A DNA stretch of 64,000 nt from Liopterus haemorrhoidalis (taxonomy: Eukaryota > Arthropoda > Insecta > Coleoptera > Dytiscidae). The stretch is from positions 53,737,201-53,801,200 of the forward strand of contig OZ020616.1 in the NCBI GenBank assembly GCA_963971575.1, read 5' to 3'. A program made the translations under genes and the position numbers. How positions within the stretch are numbered: position 1 is the first letter of the stretch; each line of letters opens with the position of its first letter. The notes beneath the pieces are model-generated. The model saw only the letters and a program-made list of their open reading frames with translations, ran no database searches and was not told the origin of the DNA. Positions 1 through 10,611 of the stretch are shown here, in pieces.

Positions 1-358
1 AAAAATTCAGGAAATTTTGATGCAATAAGAAATTATCTAAAAATATTTTTGATCGTCATTTACATAATGATATTTCTACTTGCAAGACAAACTGCAATAA
101 ACCAAACAACTTTTTTCTCTCATTATATTGCTTAGGTATTCATAGGCATCTGTTGTTTTTGGTAATTTTCTATGGTTATCAAGTCTTGTGCAACCAAGAA
201 CCAACAAAACAACATGCATCAAAGAACAACAACACCAACCAATCAAGCAATCATACATAAATATGAACAACACCAACGTCAACAATTTGAAACAAGCAAT
301 CATACATAAATAAATCAGTACAAAACACGTTTTAGATTAATTCAATAATTTTAGTTTA
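1..358. other. AT-rich intergenic DNA, nothing recognised
   Basis: Only low-complexity AT-rich sequence with short AACAACACCAACC-type repeats around 220-300. The short minus-strand frame here has no protein-like features. Confidence 0.5.
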
Positions 359-475
359 TACAAGGTGTCTCAAAAGAAATTTTATATTTATTTAGCTTAC
401 TGCGTGAACGCAACGTATCCGTGGGGCGCGGGGGTTATGTCAATCGGTAGCCTGGCTCTTGGGAATTCAGTCGCT

Positions 476-907
476 ATGGAGCGTTTCTCGGGAACAGACC
501 GCGCGTTATGCGTACGAGAGTTTTACAAAAACGGTGATTCGGCGACTGTAGCGCGTAGAAAATTCTGCAGTTTTCGAGGTTTTCGCCACTTAAATGATGC
601 GCCAAGCATTCCTCTCATTCGTCATTGGGTTAAAAAGTTTGAAGAGACTGGTACAACGCTGGATAAATCAAAATCCGGGCGACCTAGGTCATCAAGAACG
701 GTAGAAAACGTGGAGAATGTTAATCAGTCTGTTCGTGACGACCCGAACCTTTCAATTCGGAAGCGCGCAAGTGCTTTAAATGTGCATAGATCATCATTAC
801 ATCGCATTACGCACAAAGACCTAAAGCTGCACCCCTACAAAATTCAATTGGTGCAAGAATTAAAGCCCCAAGATGCCAGTCAGAGGCAAATTTCTCAGGC
901 AAATTGA
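476..907 (+). pseudogene. Transposase N-terminal fragment (DUF4817/HTH type)
   Basis: The first ATG that fits the family is at 476 (MERFSGTDRALCVREF...). The following ~140 residues hold a helix-turn-helix region with HWVKKFEETG and a GRPRSSRTVENVENV linker, typical of insect IS630/Tc1-mariner transposases. The reading frame ends at 907, directly where the family continues into its catalytic core. The part that should carry the first two catalytic aspartates is absent, so the product cannot be active. An alternative GTG start at 365 lies in the TIR and is ignored because this is a eukaryote. Confidence 0.85.
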
Positions 908-1170
908 TCTCCCGGAGAGGTGACATAAATTGGCCTCCACGCAGTCCAGATTTAACCCCTATGGACTTTTTCCTATGGGGTTATCTAAAATCTAAAGTTT
1001 ACGCCAGTAAACCGACTTCACTGGCGCATTTGAAAGAAAATATCCGTCACGAAATGGCAGCCATCCCTGAGTCCACCTGCCGACACGTCATAAGTAATTT
1101 TACTGTTCGATTAAATGAGTGCCGAGAACGCGAGGGTCTACATTTAGACGATATTATTTTTAAAAAATAA
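904..1170 (+). pseudogene. Transposase C-terminal fragment (DDE_3)
   Basis: This frame overlaps the previous one by 4 bases in a different phase. It reads NWPPRSPDLTPMDFFLWGYL, the block carrying the last catalytic aspartate of Tc1/mariner transposases, then the usual C-terminal tail (RHEMAAIPESTCRHVISNF). With the preceding fragment it shows that one internal deletion fused the ends of a transposase out of frame. It stops at 1170, about 75 bp before the right TIR. Confidence 0.85.
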
Positions 1171-1481
1171 ATCCCCAAAAAGTGTATTTTAATAATTAAT
1201 AAACATTTTTTCTATATACGGCTTACTTTTTTTTTAATCGATCCACTAAATATAAAATTTCTTTTGAGACACCTTGTACATTTAACAAAGAACGACACTG
1301 ATACCAATGGATTCAAATAAAAATCTATTCAGCCATTTTCTATTAGACCAATTCCTTGCACAATCCCAAACAAACATTTTTTTTAGTACTGACAATCTAT
1401 GGTTTTGAAATAAACCAGTACAATCAACATAAAATAGCCACAATTCCACAGTCAACACCTATCACTCGCACGAGCCTAAAC

Positions 1482-1560
1482 CAGCGTTTCCCAAACTTTT
1501 CAGACAAAAGACCGGTAGGTTTTTCGCGGCGCACCCAATACATATATTAAAATAAGGTTG
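1482..1560 (+). mobile_element. hAT-type MITE left end (fragment)
   Basis: The sequence beginning CAGCGTTTCCCAAACTTTT followed by a CGCGGCGCACCC block resembles the left end of many animal hAT elements. No matching right end or 8-bp duplication was found, so this is a solo end or a decayed copy. Flanks 1279-1480 and 1561-1812 hold nothing else recognisable. Confidence 0.4.
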
Positions 1561-1812
1561 ATAAGTAGGGGTCATTTAGCGCCTCACTCTCATCCGAAAA
1601 AAAAAACAAAAAGTTGGGTATTATAAAAAATCACTTGACGAACGAACGGCAAAAATTTGGAAAATCACTCGAAGAACGGTGGAGCGAAATGAAAAATATC
1701 ACTTAAAGAGCAAGGTGCAATAATTCTGAAATTCACTTGAATTAAATATTTATTGGGTTGTATATAAAAATAATTAAATGTCTCACATTAAATCGCGCGA
1801 TTCAGAAAAATA

Positions 1813-2070
1813 ATGCCGGTCGGCGTAGCGTAGTGGTAACACATGTGCTCTGCGTTGCTAAGGTCTCGGGTTTGATTCCAGTTCAGGCAAGGAATTTTTC
1901 AAAAATAAGAGTTGTCCTAGCTAATTGCCGCAGTAGCAAAAACCATTAAAATAAAAAAAAATGATCAAACCCAGAATCTGGGCAAAATCCCAAGGTCAAG
2001 GACAAATTCCGTACTGTCCGGGTCAAACCTGAAGAGGTGGTAACCCAATTTATATGTAATAATAATAACT
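1813..2070 (+). mobile_element. tRNA-derived SINE (family S1)
   Basis: A tRNA-like head has an A box (TAGCGTAGTGG, about 1828) and a B box (GGTTTGATTCC, about 1868), followed by an unrelated body and a (TAA)n tail near 2057-2067. The same head recurs at 50447-50596, which shows it is a dispersed SINE and not a tRNA gene. The acceptor stem does not pair, ruling out a functional tRNA. Confidence 0.75.
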
Positions 2071-3270
2071 CTACTTTCAAATTCAATTTATAGGGGATAA
2101 ATAAAAAACTAAATAGCATAAAATAATAAAAATATCATACTGTTTTTAACATTTAATTTTTTCTCTTATAGTTTGTAATTTTTCTATTTGTATGAATGTA
2201 TTTTTGTGAAACTTTTGTATTTCTGAAGATCCTCATAAGTCGAAAGACGTATCAAATAAACTTGTTTTATTCTTTGAAACTACCGAGTGTTTTATTATTT
2301 TCTTGCTATTTAATTTTTAATTGTTTTATGGTGCCCACGAATTTCCAGATTGCAATGTTAGATAAAAATCATTTAAAAATTTGTATAGTCCGTACCAAAT
2401 TAGTTTTGAATATCGCAATAAAATAACAAAAGTTAGGGAACTCAGGTAAACCCATAGCCGTAGGGATTAATTTTTCATATTACGCATCTTACTTAAAGGA
2501 TTAACAAAAACAAGTATACTTATTTATTGTTAGTACTAAACAAGTATACTTATTTATTGTTAGTACTTAAACGTATGTATGCGCCACTGACTGTTGTAGT
2601 TTAACAATGTGATTATAATTATACGGGATAATAGTTTTATGCCGATCTTCAAAAATAATATGGTATGTTCTATAACTATGAAGTAAAATTAAAAAGATTC
2701 TTTTCTTCACAAATTATTGTCACCAGACGAACCTTTCGGCTACAAAGTAGCAGTCCCCAGTAGCTATTTATGCGGCAATTCTGTGGCATTAATTACATTT
2801 TTGGAAAGTAGATGGATACAATGTTTTCTCCATGTTTTCCCGTTTCATTCAATTGAAACTCTGTCTTTTATCTATTTCTAACCATCCCAATACACACAAA
2901 TCCCAAACGAGCAATACTTTTGAGGCCAACAAGCGATGGTTACCATTTACTGTAACTCGTCAATGCTCAATTGTGGTCGTTCACACCTTTTGATCACATT
3001 TATTCATTCATTAGGTGTGTCCGTGGCTTTACATTTAATGCTTTACACCTACATTTATGCAACCCCTTTAACGTTCGTGTTACGTTGATTTCAGTACTGT
3101 AGGCGCCATCTCTACAATACCGTTTGAACTAGCTCTGAGCTTTCAGCTTCGTCCTTTAAAATATAGGAGTAAAAGCTTCAGAAAAGCTCCGAAAAAGCGA
3201 CACTAAAAATAATAATATAGTTTAGTAAACGCACGATAGATGTAGATAGAAGTTTTAAATTTGTTGAAAT
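2071..3270. other. Intergenic DNA with a short tandem duplication
   Basis: AT-rich. The only clear structure is a two-copy tandem repeat of about 29 bp at 2509-2567 (ACAAGTATACTTATTTATTG core). No coding frame is convincing. Confidence 0.5.
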
Positions 3271-3379
3271 TTTATTTGATATAAATTAAAATTTTAAAGT
3301 GCCAAGAAGTTAAATTAAAAATACAATAGTTATAAAAACAACATAATTAATAGTATCATTATGAATTTAAAAAATTCTT

Positions 3380-3512
3380 TTAGACGTGAGAATGATCCAT
3401 TGAAGTGTTTAATGAGTAGTTTCTGAACATTCCAGCTTGTCCTTGATGAGTTGTAAAGTCAATGGTTCTTGGATAGAATCCTGTTGGAACCGTATGGACT
3501 GATGGCGGATAT
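3380..3512 (-). CDS. PIERCE1/2-family protein, exon 2 (terminal)
   Basis: The minus strand shows a strong acceptor (TTTTTTTGTTTTAG) ending at 3513, then 133 nt of coding sequence to TAA at 3380-3382. Joined to exon 1 in phase, the boundary codon AG|A restores the family motif SSEYGR followed by YPPSVHTVPTGFYPR and GMFRNYSLNT. This corresponds to the APTVHEMPKVFYP ... GMFRNNTLN stretch of human PIERCE1. The full protein is 107 aa, close to vertebrate PIERCE2 length. The family sits inside doublet microtubules of motile cilia and flagella; in an insect the likely site is the sperm tail (inference). A candidate poly(A) signal (AATAAA on the minus strand) is at 3271-3276. No stop or frameshift interrupts the joined frame. 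Confidence 0.88.
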
Positions 3513-3555
3513 CTAAAACAAAAAAATAAATGTTTAGATATTTTAAAAATATTTA

Positions 3556-5048
3556 TACTATGAGTTCAAAAAGAAATTGCATAAGGGCTGGCTGTGGAAA
3601 AATAAAATAATGTCTATTGCAAGCTTTATATAACAATTAACTAACGTTTAGGCACAGCCTTTGTAATCATTAACTTGTAAACAGGAAATTACTTTTTATT
3701 TTTTTAATTATATTGTTTTATTGGCCATTAGTCTATACAACCATAATAGCCAGCTAAATACAAATTTATACATTATATACAATATATTTTTTGATTTCAC
3801 AGGTACAGAAAAATAAACATAAAAAACTAAAGAAGCTGTTCAAAATGACCACCGTTTTCCAGTAGACACAAATTTACTCGTCTTTTCATACTATTAAAAG
3901 CATATATAAGAATTTGAGGAGTTATATTGGCACACTGTTCGGTAATTCTGTTTTGCAGTTCCTCGATATTGCTAATATGAGTCTTGTATACATTATTTTT
4001 CAGATAAGGGAATATAAAGTAATCTATAATAGTCAAGTTTGGTGATCTAGGTGGAAATTCTGGATTTGAACGTAAACTAATTATTCGATCGTCAAAAAAT
4101 TCACGCAGGTAATTGATGGTCTCTTAAGCGGTGTGGGCAGTCGCGCCATCTTTTTGGAAGTAGCCTTTCTGGAGCTCATCCTCATGAAGCTGATTAACAA
4201 ATTCACGTACAATATTCCGGTATATCTGAGCAGTAACAGTTTCGTGAAATAATATGGATCCGATAATACGTCTTCGAGTCAGAGCAATCCAAACACCAAC
4301 TTTTAACGGGCAAAGGGGAGTTTCACGAAAAGTATGAGGATTATGAGCACTCCTCATATTTTGTGAATTAATATACCCCGAAAGGGTTAACCAGGCCTAG
4401 TCAGAAAAAAAAGTTAAATTTAAAAAATCATCATTATTAATTAAATTTAGTTGGAACCAGTGTCAATACTCAATTCGCCTATTGTGATCTGCTGGCAGCA
4501 ACTTATGTAAAGCAAGAATTTTGTATGGGAACAATTTTAAATCTTTTTTGACAATAGTATGGCAAGTTCCTAATGATAAACCAGTCTTTTGCGACAGTGT
4601 ACGTAGTGATGTAGTGGGTTGCTAGTTCATACGTTGACGAACATCATCAACTGTATTTTGAGTACGAACTCTTGGCCTTCCAGTTCTATCTCTATGAGTA
4701 ATGATCCCTGTATCTTGGAATAAATCAACACATCTTCTAAATGCGCTGTAAAAATCTCCTTCAAGGAAAGCAATATCTGGAAATTGTAGCCGAAATTCCT
4801 CTAAACATGACACCGCACTGTAAATCCATTAGCTGTTCACTCGAAGACCATTTCGAAAATATGATTCAATCATAATTTTGTTGTGTTCTATTGTAAAAAC
4901 CATTATAATTGTAGCTTAACTGAATTTTCAATAGAAACTTATGACAACAACAATGATGACAGTTAATTAATTGACAGTTAAAGCTTGTAGTACACATTAT
5001 TTTATTTTTCCACAGCCAACTATGTAATTTCTTTTTGAATACATGGTA
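3556..5048 (-). mobile_element. Tc1/mariner transposon, full length but dead
   Basis: About 50-bp imperfect inverted repeats start CTATGAGTTCAAAAAGAAAT at 3558 and, read inward from 5046, CCATGTATTCAAAAAGAAAT. Both run on into GGCTGTGGAAAAATAAAATA. TA duplications sit at 3556-3557 and 5047-5048. At 1489 bp it is complete, with one transposase gene on the minus strand. It lies in the PIERCE intron, in the same orientation as the gene. Confidence 0.92.
3827..4903 (-). pseudogene. Tc1/mariner transposase pseudogene (DD41D-like spacing)
   Basis: A single 359-codon frame runs from ATG at 4903 to the stop at 3827 with no frameshift, but it is broken by five in-frame stops (near residues 29 and 93, after EY at 4463-4465, in FSD*AW, and at 4124-4126). 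The HTH linker GRPRVRTQNTVDDVRQRMN, FSD (first Asp), FQKDGATAHT (second Asp) and SPNLTIIDYFIF (third Asp) are all visible. There are 41 residues between the second and third Asp, a spacing reported for the DD41D branch. Decay by point nonsense changes only suggests gradual inactivation in place. Confidence 0.85.
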
Positions 5049-5141
5049 CTTTAATAATCTTGAATCCGACTGACATTGCCCAAAGAAGAAAAACTAAACG
5101 CAGGATGGATTTGAAAAACATTCCAGTGTAGGCTACAATTC

Positions 5142-6402
5142 TAAGGGCCGGTCTTTCCACCTTCAGATAAAGTGGCTGGTAACGTTATCTGACGGATAAA
5201 AACAATAAACTGTCTTTCCACCTTCAGATAAAGTTATTCCTACGAATAAACTATGCTATCTGGCAGATAAGTTATTCGGTAGTCAAAGTAGCGAATAAGT
5301 AACAAATAAGTACTGTCACTGTCAAAAAGTTAGAAATTAAATGATTTCTTGGAACAATAAATTGCAAAATGGACATGAAAAAATATAATTTGTTTGAATT
5401 TTATTAATTGTAGAAATAATGCCTTAACTCCAAAATAACAGTGCACCAGTCCACGGTGAGAAAAAATATGAAAAAAGTATCTCGTGCAATAACCAGCTTA
5501 TGTCTGATTTCATTTGTATGCCTTGTACAGAAAATTAAATACACAAATTTCAACGAGTATTTTACGAAATTGCCCGCTATCCACGAGTGGTTGCAGCCTG
5601 GGATGAAATGTTAGTGAAACTGCTTTCTTCTGTGAAAAAAAGGCTGAAGTAAACGGTGTCGAGAAGGATATTTTATATTAAACGTTAGCCGGAATCCACG
5701 CCTTACAATACAATGTTTAATAATTCTAATATTCGCTACTAATTTGAGCAATAAGATTATAATTGGTATAGTAGCAACTGCAGTATTACGCAACTTTAAC
5801 GTTACAAGAGTGGATATGAAGAACCATTCACAAAAGATCAGTACTGTGTCGGTGACGTACCTGAAGAAACTGATTACTCAGAAAAAATGAAAATGTAAGA
5901 AGACACCGTGATTTAATTTCATATTTTCAAATTTATTATGACTAATTTTGTATTTACATCAATCATAATAAAATTAAAAAATTAAATAAACGTAGAACAA
6001 TTATTATTAATATCTACTATTTATTTTTATTCCCCCAATTTTATTACATGCTTACGACATTATTAATTGCTAAAATCTTGTATAACGCATATATAAATTT
6101 AATTTTGTTAATGACAATAACCAAAAAAACGGCTCGACAGCTGTCAGTTTACCAATTTATTTATTTGTTTCCATAGAGAAACAAGAAAAAATTCTTTCTC
6201 AACGCCTATTTCAGTTACACATTCAGTGTTACCAATCTGAGGATTCAATATGTCAGTCTCATTATCCGTCAGATAACCATCTGACAGATAAATATGAATT
6301 GAAAGACCGGATGACATTTATCCAACAGATAAAGTATCAGATAACTTTATCTATCAGATAGTTACCCAGAAGTTTATGAGAAGGTGGAAAGACCGGCCCT
6401 AA
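5142..6402. mobile_element. PIF/Harbinger-type element, non-autonomous
   Basis: Perfect 20-bp TIRs GGGCCGGTCTTTCCACCTTC at 5145-5164 and, inverted, at 6380-6399. Flanking TAA at 5142-5144 and 6400-6402 is the 3-bp duplication typical of PIF/Harbinger. Both ends are rich in repeated CAGATAA words, likely transposase-binding sites (inference), and the TIR-like block is repeated inside at 5213-5233. The interior has no intact transposase. Confidence 0.85.
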
Positions 6403-7168
6403 AAAGGATTATGTTAACTTAGGACCACTTTGAGTGAGTGTAGTTTTTCTTGAATGCAATTCATGAAAACTGCATATGAAACACATTATATACAAAATAT
6501 GTTTAACAATGCTTTTTCTTTAAGAAATTTTCTTAGTTCAAGGGTAAAGTAATATTTAATTTAAACCAGACCAAGGTTAACTGCTCCTTCTGCGAAAAGC
6601 TCATTCAGGTTACATACTTAATTCCCTTACACGCTTTTTATCTAGTACTTCACTTTCTTTCTGTTTCAGAAAGCTCATAAAAGCGTCTTATACCCAATAA
6701 ATTACATGACTTTATTCATTGAGATCAGCTGCAGTTCTACCAACACCTTCACTATAAATTTAACAGTATCCTGCCATGTTAGAAAGCTTTGTTTCACTTC
6801 TCATATGTGTTTAAAAAAACTAGTGTTGAATTAATGGCTCCATCTTGATAAGGTAAGATGAATGCTGGTTTCTTACTTTGTTTTATAGGGACAATAAGAA
6901 TTTTAACAAGATAAAACTATTTCTTTAAGGCTTTTGTATAATTTTGGCAACAAATGAAAGCTATAAATTTAAACTTGTATTTATTTTCTTGTTGGATAAG
7001 TGACGAGGAGAAAAAAATACAGAATAGTTAAGATCTGGAACTGAAGATATCCGAGAACTTAACTTAAAGCCAGAACACACAAGAAAAGAGAGGTAGACGA
7101 TTATAGTAGGGGAAGCATATGGGAAGGTGTATTCAAAATTTATTTCCTTGATTTTGTTTCAAATAAAA

Positions 7169-7511
7169 TAGACCGGGAGCTCATAACAGTTTTTGGTCTC
7201 CGATTTCATACAGCATGCCTTTTGGAGGAGAGAATATTTACCCTGTGACAACAAAAAAGGGCTGGTACTAAACCCCTGCACGCTTTCCGGTCATAGGGAA
7301 AATTGCATTTCCACTTAAACACAAAATTTTTGTGCTTTTCTCTGATTTAATATTGCTTGCCCTTTTGTCAAAAGAAAGTTATAACAAATTTAAAGTTTCA
7401 AAGATTCGGAGGGTCCCCAAGGGCTCAAACGGTCATGTGATCTTGTAATAAAAAAATATGATTTTCCGCGTTTTCATACATGCATGCCTATAATTAAAAG
7501 ACTTTAAATTT
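7169..7511 (+). mobile_element. Foldback MITE (family P), left part only
   Basis: Begins GACCGGGAGCTCATAACAG at 7171 after TA, and matches the left arm and centre of the complete copies at 13816, 59655 and 61607. It stops near 7511, where the hAT at 7519 starts, so the right arm is lost. Confidence 0.8.
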
Positions 7512-7518
7512 TTTTATC

Positions 7519-8009
7519 CAGTAATGGGATTCAATTTGCTCAACAACCGGTTCGCAGGGGTATTTGTTTAAAAACACAAAATTTTCACAAAACTCAAAAT
7601 AGTATATTTATTTAAATTAAGCATTAAGATATGTATTTATTTTAAATATTTCCAAATAGCCCTCTGGTTTTCAGTCACTTCTACTTCCGTTTTTTTTTTA
7701 CACGAGGATCATCCGAACTGTGGTTGCTTCTTAACCAATTTAGCACTATCGGTACTGGATCCCAATTTATTAAAGGCAAACCATTGAAATTAATAATCAT
7801 TATATTACTTATATTTGAAACGATCCGTCCGTTTCGTTTTTCTGTGCATATATTATTCATAAGGCTAAAGCCTCTTTCAGCTTCTACCAAACTGACGGCT
7901 ATGGCCATTCCCTGTATATAAAGTATTTTAACAAGCGGTTCGCCGAACTTAATTTTTTTTAACAAACGGCTCGAGAGAACCGGTGCGAACCGGGTGAATC
8001 CCATCACTG
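7519..8009 (-). mobile_element. hAT transposon, internally deleted
   Basis: The ends CAGTAATGGGATTCA (7519) and, inverted, CAGTGATGGGATTCA (8009) are hAT-like TIRs. Flanking 8-mers (7511-7518 and 8010-8017) agree at only 5 of 8 positions, so the duplication is weak. The remaining coding part is the last domain of the transposase (next entry). The rest of the gene has been removed by deletion. Confidence 0.7.
7681..8007 (-). pseudogene. hAT transposase C-terminal dimerisation domain fragment
   Basis: The frame contains VEAERGFSLMNNI, then LMIINFNGLP-like text (IMIINFNGLPLINWDP), characteristic of the hAT dimerisation region near the transposase C terminus, and ends in a basic PRVKKKRK tail. 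It resembles the KIAA1586-like branch. The apparent start lies in the TIR itself, so the N-terminal two-thirds has been deleted and this is not a functional gene. Confidence 0.7.
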
Positions 8010-8034
8010 ACTATATCCCCACACACAACACAGT

Positions 8035-8262
8035 TGTGTGTGTTGCCTGTGTAACACAGTAGTATGGAACCTATAATTTACTATCGTGGAATCCGAACCA
8101 CTAATTATTTTGGGAAATTTTACTAGGGCTTTTACCTTCGTGGTTGCCCTATGCCTTCCTAGGGAGAAACGATCGAAAAAATGTAAAGGCCACTGCCAGG
8201 GATTAAACCCTGGCCTGCTGCTCAGTAGTGCACTAACTAACTGAGCTACTCTCAGTTTCTAG
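8035..8262 (-). mobile_element. tRNA-derived SINE (family S3)
   Basis: Reading the minus strand from about 8262: AGTAGCTCAGTTAGTTAGTG (A box) and CCAGGGTTTAATCCCTGG (B box/T arm), followed by a body of about 150 bp. The D arm pairs poorly and no 7-bp acceptor stem is found, so it is a SINE head and not a tRNA gene. Confidence 0.55.
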
Positions 8263-8405
8263 ACGTTTAAAACAATATCCGCAAAAAAATCAATTTTTGT
8301 CTGTCTATCTTGATCATTTTGTTTAGCAAAAACCCATTTCAAACCTTAAAAGGAAAGCTCATGACAACTTACAGAAATGAAAATTAAGTTTAAAGCTTTG
8401 GAATG

Positions 8406-9016
8406 ACCTATACCAGCGGTTCTTAAACTGTGGTCCGCGTAGCCATTAACAGGGGTCCGCGAAACAATTTTGACATTAACTTTACATCCCCCAACTTTTC
8501 GCTTTTATTCAAATAACTCATTTAATAAAAATCCTACATGGTCAGGACTTTTTGTATTTGTTGTTACCTAACTAGTTATTGACATAACTAAACAATAATT
8601 AGGAAAAAATGTAATTATTTTTATTCAGCTGCAAATTATTTGCAGAAAACATATTATAATAAGATCTATTTTGACCAATATTTGACCAAGAAATGTTTGT
8701 ATGAGTTTAATGTGTTATAATTTGTAACTTTTCTAATTCTTTTTATTACTATTTTCATTTATTTTCATTTTATGGTTTTAATTCGTAATGCTAATAAAAA
8801 TGTTCCTCTATAAATACGCAAGACCATTTATTAAAATAACCAGCGATACATTTTTACCAATATTTATTATAACGTAGTGCCTATGAAATTACTGAGCCAG
8901 AAATTAAGTCTCAAGAACGACGTAAAATGCCTAGGGTAGGGATGGGGTCCGCAAAAAAAATGTTGTTCAAGAAGGGGTCCTTGGACAACATAAGTTTATG
9001 AACCACTGGCCTATAC
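8406..9016. mobile_element. hAT MITE
   Basis: Ends CAGCGGTTCTTAAACTGTGG at 8414 and, inverted, CAGTGGTTCATAAACTTATG at 9008, with near-identical 8-bp duplications ACCTATAC (8406-8413) and GCCTATAC (9009-9016). Subterminal GGTCCGCG / GGGGTCC blocks are typical of this class. No coding capacity. Confidence 0.88.
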
Positions 9017-9141
9017 AAATAACTAAAATTTTCGAATGTTGTCATAATTTTTCTACAACTATTTCATGTTTAACAAATGTCAAAGTCAAAATTTCTCTAT
9101 CAAAATGTGTACTTGATTAATATGAAATAAAGTTAACATAC

Positions 9142-9332
9142 CTGCCATATTCGCTGGAACAGGGCCGATAGCAGGGATGATGTTGCGGTTTTCTCTGTAT
9201 TCCATAACCATAAAACCAAGATGGTTGATTGAATCTCTTGGGCAGATTGCAGGTCCTATAGAGATCCGACGTCTGCGGTTTATAGGGATTTGAGTCGCCG
9301 GTCGGTACTTCCAGACAAATATCCTGGTCCAT
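9142..9332 (-). CDS. PIERCE1/2-family protein, exon 1 (start exon)
   Basis: ATG at 9330-9332 opens 63 codons plus 2 nt, ending at a donor CAG|GTATGT (GT at 9141-9140). The family signature is clear: TSDLYRT (residues 21-27), then LPKRFNQPSWFYGYG (30-44) and CYRPCSSEYGR (54-64), matching the human PIERCE1 pattern TSDYYR..LPGRFNNPGWFRGY..VYRTSNQAYG. Translation past the donor quickly becomes unrelated (YVNFISY, stop), which supports splicing here. The partner exon lies 5.6 kb downstream. The protein is a predicted microtubule inner protein of axonemal doublets, so testis expression is expected (inference). No promoter element could be assigned. Confidence 0.88.
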
Positions 9333-9498
9333 ATCCTTTCTCTATGACAGACCGACTCATGAGTTTCAAGATATCTTCAACATTTAACGATACGACTGTT
9401 TTCTTATTGATAAAACAACTGTTGCTATAGAAATTTCAAACATCACACAATTGCAACGATACAAGAAAGCGACCCTCAACCGTTCTCGGGATTTAAAT

Positions 9499-9909
9499 TA
9501 CAGTCTGTTCCAAACAGTTAAGCGGAACTAGATTTTGCAATCTAGTTACTTTCATCGTTTAAATCCTGCCTTTCGGCCGTTTTGTTTAAGCTTTGTAAAT
9601 CATACTTACAATAAACATGTTTTGGTTAAGGTTAATATCATTTTAAAATGTCATTTTCTTTATATTTTGATTTTTTGTGTCATTCTTAATACAAATTTCC
9701 CATTTATTTATTTTTTTGTCATTAAAATATTTTAAAAAAATATTTAATTTTGACATATGTCATTCGATTCCATGGTTTCATTGTTGGAATTTAAAATTTT
9801 GACATCCCAACGTGAAAAATGAAATAACCCAAGCAAGGTCCCTTCTCGTGACAACCTAAAAGAACTAAATTCCCATTTAGTTCCGCTTAACCGTTTGGAA
9901 CAGACTGTA
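9499..9909 (+). mobile_element. TA-flanked MITE, family M, copy 1
   Basis: Element 9501-9907 (407 bp) with TIRs CAGTCTGTTCCAAACAGTTA / CAGTCTGTTCCAAACGGTTA and TA on both sides. The family has copies at 10203, 13097 and 50796. TA duplication fits a Tc1/mariner-mobilised MITE (inference). Confidence 0.9.
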
Positions 9910-10009
9910 GGCTATTCCATATCTTTAAGCGGAACTAAGTGGATTTTTTTAAAGTTATCATTGGCTAATTTTTATATACTGAAGTGAGCCTTAAATTACT
10001 ACACAGGCT

Positions 10010-10192
10010 ATTCTAAACGATTAGGTGGAACTAAATGGAAATTTCGTTCTTTTAGGTTGTCGTTTCCATGGTTTCACTGATGGAGTTTTAAATTTTCGTA
10101 TACCAACATGAAATGTGAAATATCCCAAGCAAGATACCTTCTCATGGCACCCTAAAAGAACGAAATTCTCATTTAGTTCCGCTAAATGCAAA
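10010..10192 (-). mobile_element. MITE related to family M, short
   Basis: A block from GGCTATTCTAAACGATTAGG to TTTAGTTCCGCTAAATG shares the subterminal sequences of family M (GGAACTAAATGG...TTCGTTCTTTTAGG) in inverted orientation but lacks its ~200-bp core. It lies between copies 1 and 2, where 9915-9960 also repeats the TTTAAGCGGAACTAA motif. Confidence 0.55.
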
Positions 10193-10200
10193 GAAATGAC

Positions 10201-10611
10201 TAAAGTCTGTTCCAAACGGTTAGGCGGAACTAGATTTTGCAATCTAGTTACTTTCATCGTTTAAATCGTGCCTTTCGGCCGTTTTGTTTAAGCTTTGTAA
10301 ATTATACTTACAATAAACAATTTTTGGTTAAGGTTAATATCATTTTAAAATGTCATTTTCTTTATATTTTGATTTTTTGTGTCATTCTTAATACAAATTT
10401 CCCATTTATTTATTTTTTTGTCATTAAAATATCTAAAAAAAATATTTAATTTTGACATATGTCATTCGTTTCCATGGTTTCATTGTTGGAATTTGAAATT
10501 TTGGCATCCCAACGTGAAAAATGAAATAACCCAAGCAAGGTCCCTTCTCGTGACAATCTAAAAGAACTAAATTCCCATTTAGTACCGCTTAACCGTTTGG
10601 AACAGACTGTA
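10201..10611 (+). mobile_element. TA-flanked MITE, family M, copy 2
   Basis: Element 10203-10609, 407 bp, same length as copy 1 and same orientation, TA on both sides. Differences from copy 1 are scattered single bases, which indicates separate insertions and not a local tandem duplication of flanks. Confidence 0.9.

Larger units (their letters stand above)
359..1278 (+). mobile_element. Tc1/mariner-type transposon, internally deleted
   Basis: Perfect 30-bp terminal inverted repeats lie at 361-390 and 1247-1276 (outer sequence CAAGGTGTCTCAAAAGAAAT), flanked by TA at 359-360 and 1277-1278, the target duplication of the Tc1/mariner superfamily. The element is about 916 bp, too short for a full transposase gene. 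It carries the first and last thirds of a transposase in two frames (see next entries). Unbroken TIRs and only one major deletion suggest fairly recent, non-autonomous spread. Confidence 0.95.
3513..9141 (-). other. Intron of the PIERCE gene, filled with transposons
   Basis: A 5629-bp intron with canonical GT (donor at 9141-9140) and AG (acceptor at 3514-3513) on the minus strand. It contains, from low to high coordinates, a dead mariner, a Harbinger element, a truncated foldback MITE, a deleted hAT, a SINE and a hAT MITE, which together account for well over half its length. The stretch 6403-7168 shows nothing recognisable. Confidence 0.85.

Noticed and set aside
365..475. Upstream extension of the first transposase frame from a GTG
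   Set aside because: Starts within the terminal inverted repeat; eukaryotic start would be the ATG at 476.
1813..1900. Functional tRNA gene
   Set aside because: A and B boxes are present but no acceptor stem, and the unit is repeated with a SINE body.
8180..8262. Functional tRNA gene on the minus strand
   Set aside because: The T arm pairs but D arm and acceptor stem do not; SINE is the better call.
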